DNA of 64,000 nt from Crocinitomicaceae bacterium (lineage in GTDB: Bacteria > Bacteroidota > Bacteroidia > Flavobacteriales_D > Crocinitomicaceae), in assembly GCA_024643365.1 (NCBI GenBank), contig JAHENC010000005.1:123829-187828 (forward strand), read 5' to 3'. This document shows, one piece after another, positions 1-7,897 of this stretch. A program made the position numbers and the translations under genes. Position 1 is the first letter of the stretch. The number at the start of each line of letters is the position of its first letter. The notes under the pieces are model-generated. The model did no database searches. It was not told the origin of the DNA and worked only from the letters and a program-made list of their open reading frames with translations.

Positions 1-1124
1 AACACGCCACCTTCAACCAATACTTTTCCACCTTCTTTTTGTGCTGCTTCAATTGCATGCAAGTAATTGTTCACCGCGTCTTGGTCAATTAATGGTCCAA
101 CGTGGTTATTTTGATCCAATGGATTTCCAATGCTCAATTGCTTGTATGCCGATGTCAATGCTTCCGTTACTTTATCATAGATAGATGCATGAACAATCAA
201 ACGACGTGTAGATGTACAACGTTGTCCTGCTGTTCCAACGGCTCCAAATACGGCTCCTGGAACAACCATTTTCAAATCTGCACTTGGCGTGATGATAATC
301 GCATTGTTTCCTCCTAACTCTAATAAAGAACGACCTAAACGCTCTCCAACTGCTGCTCCAACAGATTTACCCATGCGTGTAGATCCAGTTGCAGAGATTA
401 ACGGCACACGTCCGTCATTCGCCATTAATTTTCCGATTTCGGCGTCGCCGATGATCACGTTTGATACTCCTTCTGGAACACCATTCGCTTCGAATACTTC
501 TTGTGTGATGCGTTGACATGCAATGGCTGTTAAAGGTGTTTTTTCGGATGGTTTCCAAATACACACGTCTCCACATACCCAAGCCAATGCTGTATTCCAA
601 TTCCAAACGGCAACTGGGAAGTTAAACGCTGAAATGATTCCAACGATTCCAAGTGGATGGTATTGTTCGTACATGCGGTGTCCTGGACGCTCAGAATGCA
701 TGGTTAATCCATATAACTGACGTGAAAGTCCAACAGCGAAGTCACAGATGTCAATCATCTCTTGTACTTCACCTAGTCCTTCTTGAAGTGATTTCCCCAT
801 CTCGTAAGAAACCAATTTCCCAAGTGGCTCTTTGTAAAAACGAATGCGCTCTGCTAATTGACGCACAACTTCTCCACGTTTCGGAGCTGGAATTTTACGC
901 CATTCAACGAATGCTCCTTGTGCTTTTTCAATTAACGCATTGTAATCTGCTGCTGTAGCAGACTTAACCGAAGCAATTAATTTTCCATCTACAGGTGAGA
1001 TGGAGTCAATAGTTGCTCCTGTTGTATTCATCCAGTTACTTCCTGTGGAAGCACCTGAATTTGTAGATTGAATTCCTAGTTGCGCTAGAATTCCTTTCAT
1101 TTCTTCAGATCCGATTGTTGACAT
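1..1124 (-). CDS. ALDH7-family aldehyde dehydrogenase, probably alpha-aminoadipic semialdehyde dehydrogenase (partial, 3' end missing)
   Basis: The gene reads leftward from an ATG at 1124 and runs off the left edge, so only the first 374 codons are present. Read by hand, the protein has the NAD-dependent aldehyde dehydrogenase core: the substrate-entry motif SAFNFP near residue 166, the general base Glu in LLELGGNN near 269, and the catalytic Cys in GQRCTSTRR near 303. The double Asn after the glycines (ELGGNNAII) is typical of the ALDH7/antiquitin family rather than of succinate-semialdehyde or betaine aldehyde dehydrogenases. Family members oxidise alpha-aminoadipic semialdehyde in lysine breakdown, in the cytoplasm. 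The substrate is inferred from family resemblance only; no other lysine-catabolism gene lies in the window. A TAAATTTG promoter element sits 19 bases upstream of the start. Confidence 0.88.
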   Translation of the reverse strand, partial: MSTIGSEEMKGILAQLGIQSTNSGASTGSNWMNTTGATIDSISPVDGKLIASVKSATAADYNALIEKAQGAFVEWRKIPAPKRGEVVRQLAERIRFYKEPLGKLVSYEMGKSLQEGLGEVQEMIDICDFAVGLSRQLYGLTMHSERPGHRMYEQYHPLGIVGIISAFNFPVAVWNWNTALAWVCGDVCIWKPSEKTPLTAIACQRITQEVFEANGVPEGVSNVIIGDAEIGKLMANDGRVPLISATGSTRMGKSVGAAVGERLGRSLLELGGNNAIIITPSADLKMVVPGAVFGAVGTAGQRCTSTRRLIVHASIYDKVTEALTSAYKQLSIGNPLDQNNHVGPLIDQDAVNNYLHAIEAAQKEGGKVLVEGGV

Positions 1125-1143
1125 AGTTGATTGTTTTGTAGGA

Positions 1144-1151
1144 CAAATTTA
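1144..1151 (-). promoter_or_regulatory. TAnnTTTG -7 element for the ALDH7 gene
   Basis: The minus strand reads TAAATTTG, an exact match to the Bacteroidota -7 consensus, ending 19 bases before the ATG at 1124. I see no clear TTG at the -33 position. Confidence 0.55.
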
Positions 1152-1256
1152 CACATTTCTCCTGCTTTGAACGGTAACTTAAGTAGAAGTACGATAGAAA
1201 TTCCATTCGTCACTCGCTTTCTGTCCGCCTGTCCTTCCATTTAGGGATATCTTTTG

Positions 1257-1264
1257 TATTTTTG
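1257..1264 (+). promoter_or_regulatory. TAnnTTTG -7 element for aspS
   Basis: TATTTTTG matches the Bacteroidota -7 consensus and ends 18 bases before the ATG at 1283. It overlaps a possible in-frame TTG codon at 1262, which therefore cannot be the translation start of a transcript made from this promoter. Confidence 0.55.
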
Positions 1265-1282
1265 CCATTCAAAATCAATGTT

Positions 1283-3028
1283 ATGTATCGCTCGCACACT
1301 TGTGGTGAATTAAGAATGGAAAATGTGGGGAACACCGTAACCTTAGCAGGTTGGGTACAACGTTCTCGGGATTTAGGTGGAATGACGTTTGTGGATTTAC
1401 GCGATCGTTATGGAATCACTCAGTTGGCATTCAATATGGAAGTAAACGCTGAATTGTGTGAACAAGCGCGTAAACTGGGACGTGAATTCGTGATTCAAGT
1501 GACTGGTTCAGTGATTGAACGCAGCAGTAAAAACCGCAACATGCCTACCGGAGAGATTGAAATCAACGTAAACGAAATCAAGATCTTAAACGCAGCTAAA
1601 CTTCCACCATTTACCATTGAAGACGATACGGATGGAGGAGATGAAATCCGCATGCAATACCGTTACTTAGACTTGAGAAGAAATCCAGTGTTAGAGAAAT
1701 TGCGCTTGCGTAATCGTGTCGCATTGGAAACAAGAAAATACTTAGACTCCAAAGATTTCTTAGATGTCGAAACGCCTGTTCTAATTAAATCGACACCAGA
1801 AGGTGCACGTGACTTTGTCGTGCCGAGTCGCATGAACGAAGGACAATTCTACGCTTTACCACAATCACCGCAAACCTTCAAACAATTATTGATGGTAAGT
1901 GGATTCGACCGTTACTACCAGATCGTGAAATGTTTCCGTGATGAGGACTTACGTGCGGACCGTCAACCTGAGTTTACACAAATCGACTGTGAAATGGCAT
2001 TTGTGGAACAAAATGACATCCTAGACATGTTCGAAGGATTGATTAAACATTTGTTCGCAGAAGTACGTGGGGTGAACTTCGAAGGAGCTTTCCCACGAAT
2101 GAGTTATGCAGAAGCGATGGAACGCTATGGTTCCGATAAACCAGACATCCGTTTTGGAATGGAATTCGTTGACCTTACAGAAATCGCACAACAAAAGGAA
2201 TTCGTTGTTTTCAATAGTTCAGAGATGGTCTTAGGAATCAACGCGGTTGGATGTTCAGAGTACACGCGCAAACAACTAGACGAATTAACCGATTGGGTGA
2301 AACGTCCCCAAATTGGAGCCAAAGGATTGGTGTATGTGAAATACAACCTAGACGGAACGTTTAAATCAAGTGTGGACAAATTTTACGATGAGTCCGACTT
2401 GAAAGCAATGGCAGAAAAAGCCGGGGCTCAACCAGGAGATTTATTATTGTTATTAAGTGGGGAAACGGCGAAAACGAGAAAACAAATGAACGAACTTCGT
2501 TTGTTCATGGGAACGCAACTTGGATTGAGAAATCCAAATGAGTTCGCTCCATTGTGGGTTTATGATTTCCCATTGTTAGAGTGGGACGAGGACAGCGAGC
2601 GTTTCCACGCGATGCACCATCCATTCACATCACCGAAACCAGAAGATTTCCACCTCATTCATACAGAACCAGGAAAAGTACGTGCAAATGCCTACGACTT
2701 GGCCATGAATGGTGTTGAATTAGGAGGCGGATCGATTCGTATTCACGATCGCGATTTGCAATCTCGTATGTTCGACTTACTTGGTTTCACGAAAGAAGAA
2801 GCGCAAGCGCAATTCGGATTCTTGATGAGTGCATTCGAATACGGAGCACCGCCACATGGTGGATTAGCATTCGGTTTAGATCGATTGGTGGCAACCATGG
2901 GTGGATCAGAGTCCATTCGTGATTACATCGCGTTCCCGAAAAATAACAGCGGTAGAGATACAATGATTGATGCACCTTCTCCATTGAATGATGCACAATT
3001 AAAAGAGTTGGGAATAAAATTATCCTAA
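1283..3028 (+). CDS. aspS: Aspartyl-tRNA synthetase
   Basis: Charges tRNA-Asp with aspartate in the cytoplasm; a class IIb aminoacyl-tRNA synthetase. With the ATG at 1283 the protein is 581 residues, close to the usual bacterial length of about 590. It starts with an OB-fold anticodon-binding domain (about 10-100, containing [11 protein letters not shown]). Class II motif 2 with [14 protein letters not shown] is near residues 218-233. A bacterial-type insertion domain fills the middle, and motif 3, GLAFGLDR, is near 527-534. An in-frame TTG at 1262 would add seven residues but lies inside the promoter element, so I prefer the ATG. The gene appears to be transcribed alone; a weak hairpin follows the stop. 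Confidence 0.97.
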   Translation: MYRSHTCGELRMENVGNTVTLAGWVQRSRDLGGMTFVDLRDRYGITQLAFNMEVNAELCEQARKLGREFVIQVTGSVIERSSKNRNMPTGEIEINVNEIKILNAAKLPPFTIEDDTDGGDEIRMQYRYLDLRRNPVLEKLRLRNRVALETRKYLDSKDFLDVETPVLIKSTPEGARDFVVPSRMNEGQFYALPQSPQTFKQLLMVSGFDRYYQIVKCFRDEDLRADRQPEFTQIDCEMAFVEQNDILDMFEGLIKHLFAEVRGVNFEGAFPRMSYAEAMERYGSDKPDIRFGMEFVDLTEIAQQKEFVVFNSSEMVLGINAVGCSEYTRKQLDELTDWVKRPQIGAKGLVYVKYNLDGTFKSSVDKFYDESDLKAMAEKAGAQPGDLLLLLSGETAKTRKQMNELRLFMGTQLGLRNPNEFAPLWVYDFPLLEWDEDSERFHAMHHPFTSPKPEDFHLIHTEPGKVRANAYDLAMNGVELGGGSIRIHDRDLQSRMFDLLGFTKEEAQAQFGFLMSAFEYGAPPHGGLAFGLDRLVATMGGSESIRDYIAFPKNNSGRDTMIDAPSPLNDAQLKELGIKLS

Positions 3029-3030
3029 TT

Positions 3031-3051
3031 CGAAAAATTGTTCATTTTTCG
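3031..3051 (+). terminator. Weak AT-rich hairpin after aspS
   Basis: CGAAAAAT and ATTTTTCG form an 8-bp stem around a 5-base loop, starting 2 bases after the aspS stop. The T-rich arm is inside the stem and no separate T run follows, so termination here is only possible, not clear. Confidence 0.3.
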
Positions 3052-3159
3052 CTCAACTTTTGTGTAAAACGTTTGTTAGAAGAGGTAGGAAGTAATCAGT
3101 TCAACGATTAATTTTACTCCACTTTTAGTACCCTTATTCTCATTGCTAACAATTTCAGT

Positions 3160-3945
3160 ATGAACGCGCACATCGAAAAATTACAAGCAGAAATCTCCGG
3201 ATTAAGACAGCAATTGGTGGATCACCCACTATATGCTCAAATTCAAACGTTGGAGGATTTTCAATCCTTTATGGAACAGCACGTTTTCGCTGTTTGGGAC
3301 TTTATGAGTTTGTTAAAGGCCTTACAACGCGGTCTAACTTGTGTTGAACTTCCATGGTCTCCGAAAGGTAATCCAGAAACCCGAAGATTCATCAATGAGA
3401 TTGTTCTTGGTGAGGAATCCGATACTGATGCCGAAGGAAAAGTTTCAAGTCACTTCGAAATGTATTTGGAAGCGATGCAGCAAATAGGCGCAAACACCCT
3501 CCCAATTCATCAACTTACAGAGTGGATTTCCTACGGGAAAACAGTGGAAGAGTCACTTTATCAATTAGGAATTAACGAAGAAACAAAAGAATTCGTGCGC
3601 TTCACTTTTTCGATAATCGAGACGGAGGAAATGCATAAAATTGCTTCTGTATTTACCTTTGGACGAGAAGATTTAATTCCAGATATGTTTATTGAGATTT
3701 TGCGCGAAATGAAAGCACAAGGACAAGAGAACATTTCGAAATTATTGTATTACTTAGAACGTCACATCGAAATTGACGGCGGTGATCACGGACCGATCTC
3801 CTTACGAATGATGGATGAAATCTGCGGGGATGATGAGCAAAAATGGCAAGAAGCAATTGAATGTGCGAAGCAAGCCCTTGAAATGCGCATTAAATTGTGG
3901 AATGGTTTACTGAACCCAAGTCAAGCAAATTCAACGGAGGATTAA
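3160..3945 (+). CDS. DUF3050 family protein, haem-oxygenase-like fold
   Basis: A 261-residue soluble protein without signal peptide or membrane segment. I recognise it as DUF3050 by its overall pattern: an N-terminal helix with DHPLY, then EQHVFAVWDFMSLLKALQ near residues 39-56, the CVELPWSP stretch near 61-68, an acidic EEMHKI helix near 156, and a Glu/His-rich segment ERHIEIDGGDHGP near 199-211. The family belongs to the haem-oxygenase-like helical fold; several related groups bind two metal ions through Glu and His, so the spaced Glu and His residues here are candidate ligands. No substrate is known to me. It converges on cysS and shares four bases (TTAA) with the cysS stop codon. Confidence 0.75.
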   Translation: MNAHIEKLQAEISGLRQQLVDHPLYAQIQTLEDFQSFMEQHVFAVWDFMSLLKALQRGLTCVELPWSPKGNPETRRFINEIVLGEESDTDAEGKVSSHFEMYLEAMQQIGANTLPIHQLTEWISYGKTVEESLYQLGINEETKEFVRFTFSIIETEEMHKIASVFTFGREDLIPDMFIEILREMKAQGQENISKLLYYLERHIEIDGGDHGPISLRMMDEICGDDEQKWQEAIECAKQALEMRIKLWNGLLNPSQANSTED

Positions 3946-5405
3946 CTCCAACTCGTTCCCTCTTTCCCGTCTTTAACTACAATTCCTGCAGCTGCTAATC
4001 CATCTCGAATTTTATCAGATGTTGTCCAATCTTTGTTAGTGCGTGCTTGTTGACGTAAGTCGAGAACTAAGTTCATCACAGGCGACAACTTACCACTATC
4101 CGATTCCTGTTCTGAAACGAGTCCGAGTACATCAAAAATAAAGGAGTGCATCGCTGTTGTTAGTTTTACCTTATCGTTTTCGGAGATACTCGCATTTCCA
4201 TCGTTGATGAGGTTGATGTATTTTACTGCTTCAAATAAATTCGCAACAAGTATCGGTGCGTTGAAGTCATCATTCATGGCTGTATAGAACGACCCTATCA
4301 GGGAATCGACATCAAAAGAGGAAGTACTTGTTGCAAGTTTTTCAATCGTTTTGAGTCCTTCCATTAACCGGGCGAATCCTTTTTCAGAAGCATTCAAGGC
4401 CTCCTGTGTAAAGTCTAGGTTGCTGCGGTAATGCGCTTGCATCATGAAGAAACGAAGCACATTTGCACTGTATGGTTTATCGAATAATTGGGTTGTTCCT
4501 TCAATGATTTCTTTAGGCAAAAAGTAATTCCCAAATGACTTACTCATTTTTTGTCCATTGACATTCAGCATGTTTGCATGCATCCAGTAATTCGCCGGAT
4601 TACAACCAACCGATGCACAACTTTGCGCAATTTCATCTTCATGATGTGGGAATTTAAGGTCCATTCCACCACCGTGAATATCGAATTGTTTACCTAAGTA
4701 TTTCGTACTCATAGCGGTACATTCAATGTGCCATCCTGGATTTCCATCTCCCCAAGGAGAACGCCAAATTTGCATGTCATCTGGATTCGCTTTTTTCCAA
4801 AGTGCAAAATCTGCAAAGAAGCGTTTTTCGTCCTGCGCATTTAACTGACGTGTATCATTTTCGAGTTCATCCACTTTGCGTCCACTCAAGATGCCATAAT
4901 TGTAATCTTGCATATAGCGTTTGGTATCGAAATAAACTGATCCATTCACGACATATCCGTAACCATTCGCTAAAATTTGCTCAATTACTTCGATTTGTTC
5001 TTGAATGTGTCCAGTAGCAGTTGGTTCTATACTTGGCGGAAGTAAATTGTAGATGCGCTGTAATTCTTGGAAACGTACGTTGTATTTGTAAACGATTTCC
5101 AAGGATTGTAATTGCTCGGCGCGCGCAGCTTTTCCAATGGAATCTTCATCGTTACCTGCACTGTTGGTAATATGTCCAGCGTCTGTGATATTACGCACAT
5201 ATTTCACTTGGAATCCAAGATGTAGTAAGTAGCGGTAGATAAGGTCAAAGTTGATGAAAGTGCGCATGTTACCCATGTGTGGCTCACTGTAAAGTGTCGG
5301 TCCACAGACGTACATACCAACAAAGTTTTCATGAATGGGTATGAAGGCTTGTTTCTCACCTTTCATACTATTGTATATCACTAAATTTTTCTGTAGGTCT
5401 GTCAT
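3942..5405 (-). CDS. cysS: Cysteinyl-tRNA synthetase
   Basis: Charges tRNA-Cys with cysteine; a class I synthetase. The HIGH-type motif appears as PHMGN near residue 40 after the CGPT zinc-ligand segment, a second zinc Cys lies in WHIECTAMS, and the KMSKS loop is present in GQKMSKSFGN. The length of 487 residues is normal. The reading frame is open further upstream to 5525, but those residues do not resemble any CysRS, and a TAACTTTG promoter element sits at 5423-5430. Transcripts would therefore start just downstream of it, so the ATG at 5405 (MTDLQKN) is the likely start; an ATG at 5417 falls almost on the transcription start. Confidence 0.95.
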   Translation of the reverse strand: MTDLQKNLVIYNSMKGEKQAFIPIHENFVGMYVCGPTLYSEPHMGNMRTFINFDLIYRYLLHLGFQVKYVRNITDAGHITNSAGNDEDSIGKAARAEQLQSLEIVYKYNVRFQELQRIYNLLPPSIEPTATGHIQEQIEVIEQILANGYGYVVNGSVYFDTKRYMQDYNYGILSGRKVDELENDTRQLNAQDEKRFFADFALWKKANPDDMQIWRSPWGDGNPGWHIECTAMSTKYLGKQFDIHGGGMDLKFPHHEDEIAQSCASVGCNPANYWMHANMLNVNGQKMSKSFGNYFLPKEIIEGTTQLFDKPYSANVLRFFMMQAHYRSNLDFTQEALNASEKGFARLMEGLKTIEKLATSTSSFDVDSLIGSFYTAMNDDFNAPILVANLFEAVKYINLINDGNASISENDKVKLTTAMHSFIFDVLGLVSEQESDSGKLSPVMNLVLDLRQQARTNKDWTTSDKIRDGLAAAGIVVKDGKEGTSWS

Positions 5406-5422
5406 GGATAATTGCATAGGAA

Positions 5423-5430
5423 CAAAGTTA
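5423..5430 (-). promoter_or_regulatory. TAnnTTTG -7 element for cysS
   Basis: The minus strand reads TAACTTTG, 17 bases before the ATG at 5405. It decides the cysS start, because it lies inside the longer open frame that would otherwise add 40 residues. Confidence 0.55.
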
Positions 5431-5541
5431 GCGAAAAGTTCGAAGTCTGAAAAAGTGAATCCGCACCAAATAATCTTCGGTTCTATGATGTCGTCAGGAA
5501 ATACCCAAAATAAAAACGCCTGCAATGAGAATTTACGGCAT

Positions 5542-5558
5542 TATTTTTGCTAAAATTG
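5542..5558 (+). promoter_or_regulatory. Two overlapping candidate -7 elements for the DUF4783 gene
   Basis: TATTTTTG at 5542-5549 is an exact TAnnTTTG match 13 bases before the ATG. TAAAATTG at 5551-5558 is a one-mismatch variant exactly 4 bases before the ATG. Which of them is used cannot be told from sequence. Confidence 0.45.
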
Positions 5559-5562
5559 TGGC

Positions 5563-5934
5563 ATGAATACGATGTTATCTTTCATTACCGGCTTGTTTAT
5601 TTTCTTCTCAATTCCCACGGATATTCCCTATGGGACTATCGAGCGCGCGATGGAGATGAATGATGCCAAAACCATTGTTCACTTGGGAAAGGACAAAATC
5701 TCCTTGAACATCAGTGGGAAAGAAGCAGTGTATCCCATTTCACAAGCCGAACTAGTGTTGCATGGTTTCTTCACGAAAAACCCAAAAGGTACGTTCGTAT
5801 TTAAGTTCAAAGGAAAGGATTCCGGTGAGGATAATTATTGCATTGGAACATATGTCTCCAAAGGAGAAAATTTCCGTAGTACCTTTCATTTCCGCAGCGG
5901 AAAACTCGAGAGTTTGTCGCTGACAAATGAGTAA
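5563..5934 (+). CDS. DUF4783 family small exported protein
   Basis: A 123-residue protein with an N-terminal hydrophobic signal segment (about residues 3-18) and a compact domain after it. The order of conserved patches fits DUF4783, a family found in Bacteroidota: IPYGTIERAMEMNDAKTIVHL, then the SQAELVLHGFF segment near 66-76, then FKFKGKD and a YCIGTY strand. The fold is probably like the NTF2/cystatin type alpha+beta proteins, but no function is established. It probably acts in the periplasm. Its stop codon abuts the stop of the convergent glycosyltransferase gene with no spacing. Confidence 0.7.
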   Translation: MNTMLSFITGLFIFFSIPTDIPYGTIERAMEMNDAKTIVHLGKDKISLNISGKEAVYPISQAELVLHGFFTKNPKGTFVFKFKGKDSGEDNYCIGTYVSKGENFRSTFHFRSGKLESLSLTNE

Positions 5935-7857
5935 TTAACCTTGTGGAGAGCGGTTTTCTTTAAGGGTGTTAAAGAAGATCACGGCATAACCAATTGTTAA
6001 CATCAAGTGGAAAGGAACCATTCCTAAATCCCCATATATTGCACGATTAACAGCTGTAAATCCAAATACGACCATCAAGATTCCTTCAGCGATGTTGATA
6101 ATCGATAAACTTTTCTTGTCGTATTTATTTCCTGTAAATTCATCTTTTTTCGCCACGTTGAATTTAGGTGTGCGGACAAATGAACTTTTGATTCCTAAGT
6201 ATCCTTCAATAACCGCAACTGCATTACTTAAGGAAAGCGCCATAGAAACCGTTAAGAATTGAACGAACCGTACCACGAAGCTCACCAAGTCTTTGAAGAA
6301 ATGTCCAGTTTTATCTCTGAAGGCATTCCAGTAGTAAAAGGCAAGGAATACGGTACTTGATAAAAAGAATGCTCCTACTTGAATGAAGAAATTCAAATCA
6401 GAGAATGAATCCTTAATGTGAAGTACCGGCAAGCTCAATAAAGAAAGAATCAAGATGAATACAAAAACGGAAGAATTGAATAAATGCGCCAATCCATGTA
6501 AGCGATCAGAGAATTTCAATCCTTTTGTACTCACAATGCGTTTCCACATTTTAATAAATACTTCAGCACCACCTTTCATCCAACGGTGTTGTTGACTTTT
6601 CAAGGCTGACATCGTAATTGGCAATTCTGCTGGAGATTCTACCTCTTCCAAATAGTTGAATTTCCATCCACGCATTTGCGCACGGTAACTCAAGTCTAAG
6701 TCTTCAGTGATGGTATCATGTTCCCATCCACCTGCATCTTCGATACATGCTTTTCTCCAAACTCCCGCGGTACCGTTGAAGTTAATGTAGTGTCCTTGTG
6801 CATTTCGTCCACCTTGCTCAATAGCAAAGTGTCCATTTAATCCAAACGCTTGCAATTCAGTTAACAATGAATACGTTTTATTCAAGTGTCCCCAACGAGT
6901 TTGAACCACACCAATTTTATCGGTGTTAAAGTAAGGCATTGTACGCAATAAGAAATCTTTGTCTGGAACGAAATCGGCGTCGAAAATCGCGATGAATTCT
7001 CCTTCTACTTGATCCATTGCGGAATCCAATGCTCCCGCTTTGTATCCTGTGCGATCCACACGGTGAATGTGTTGGATATTAATTCCACGCGCCGCAACTT
7101 CTGCTACTTTTTTGGCAATGATATCTTTGGTTTCATCAGTAGAGTCATCCAATACTTGAATTTGGAATTTATCTCTAGGGTATTCAAATTCTGCAATGGT
7201 ATCGATAATTCGTTCCGCAACATACATTTCGTTGTACATCGGCAATTGAACAGTTACTTTTGGAGCATTTGCTAAATCAAACGCTGGTTCAACTCTACTT
7301 TGCTGAGCTTTACGTTGTTTACGGTAAGCGAAGGCAAGGGAAAGTTGCACCATGCTGTAATAGAAGATTAACAGTAGACATAGTCCATAGATGACAAGAA
7401 TGACTTTCGCCATAACATGTGACCAATAATGTTCTTTTACAAAAGTTTTTCCGTTTTCTGTGACTTTACGATCGCCCCAGTTGAACATCCAACTTACCTT
7501 TAAATTTGCTGTAAATGGTTGTGTTTTACTAAAAGTGTAATGAACAAGGTGTTCTTTTGCGTTGGTTTCGAACACTTTTAAGGTGTCTCGACGGTAGTCT
7601 TCATCGATGAGCATCAACAAACTTTTACCAATCGGAACATGTTTGAAGGTAAATACCCCATTTTCATCTGTTTCAGCAGTGTAGACTTTACCAGTGACAG
7701 TGGATGTTAAGCTCACCTTCACCTTTTCTACTTCGTTGCGTGTTTTGTAATCTACCAGATATCCTTCAATTTTCTTTGAATACTGAATTCGATCCTTTGT
7801 GGCATGTGCACTGATTGTTGAAACAAATAGCGCTAAAATCAAGAAAAAGTTCCTCAT
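5935..7857 (-). CDS. Membrane GT2 polysaccharide synthase with N-terminal carboxypeptidase-regulatory-like domain
   Basis: A processive family-2 glycosyltransferase of the cellulose synthase/CslA type, 640 residues. The catalytic signature is complete: LDDSTDET near 236-243, the metal-binding DAD at 293-295, TEDLDL near 384-389 with the catalytic base, and QQHRW at 422-426. One membrane helix precedes the catalytic domain (about 148-172) and four or more follow it (about 450-635), as in synthases that extrude the growing glycan. What is unusual is the start: a signal peptide (1-19), then a beta-sandwich domain at about 29-108 of the carboxypeptidase D regulatory-like type (EGYLVDYKTRNEVEKVKVSL, then TDENGVFTFKHVPIG), which would face the periplasm. 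The sugar is unknown; mannan- or glucan-type products are typical of relatives. Transcribed from its own promoter at 7887. Confidence 0.88.
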   Translation of the reverse strand: MRNFFLILALFVSTISAHATKDRIQYSKKIEGYLVDYKTRNEVEKVKVSLTSTVTGKVYTAETDENGVFTFKHVPIGKSLLMLIDEDYRRDTLKVFETNAKEHLVHYTFSKTQPFTANLKVSWMFNWGDRKVTENGKTFVKEHYWSHVMAKVILVIYGLCLLLIFYYSMVQLSLAFAYRKQRKAQQSRVEPAFDLANAPKVTVQLPMYNEMYVAERIIDTIAEFEYPRDKFQIQVLDDSTDETKDIIAKKVAEVAARGINIQHIHRVDRTGYKAGALDSAMDQVEGEFIAIFDADFVPDKDFLLRTMPYFNTDKIGVVQTRWGHLNKTYSLLTELQAFGLNGHFAIEQGGRNAQGHYINFNGTAGVWRKACIEDAGGWEHDTITEDLDLSYRAQMRGWKFNYLEEVESPAELPITMSALKSQQHRWMKGGAEVFIKMWKRIVSTKGLKFSDRLHGLAHLFNSSVFVFILILSLLSLPVLHIKDSFSDLNFFIQVGAFFLSSTVFLAFYYWNAFRDKTGHFFKDLVSFVVRFVQFLTVSMALSLSNAVAVIEGYLGIKSSFVRTPKFNVAKKDEFTGNKYDKKSLSIINIAEGILMVVFGFTAVNRAIYGDLGMVPFHLMLTIGYAVIFFNTLKENRSPQG

Positions 7858-7886
7858 TTGTGAGTGAAAAAAGATGTAAAAAAAAG

Positions 7887-7894
7887 CAAATATA
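7887..7894 (-). promoter_or_regulatory. TAnnTTTG -7 element for the GT2 gene
   Basis: The minus strand reads TATATTTG, 29 bases before the ATG at 7857. It lies just before the 3' end of the upstream S46 peptidase gene, suggesting the synthase is transcribed separately. Confidence 0.5.
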
Positions 7895-7897
7895 AAT

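Noticed and set aside
102..958. Three open frames on the plus strand near the left edge
   Set aside because: They are shadows of the ALDH7 gene on the other strand, which is not obvious at first because it is cut by the window edge.
5406..5525. A 40-residue N-terminal extension of CysS
   Set aside because: It contains the likely promoter and does not resemble CysRS N-termini.
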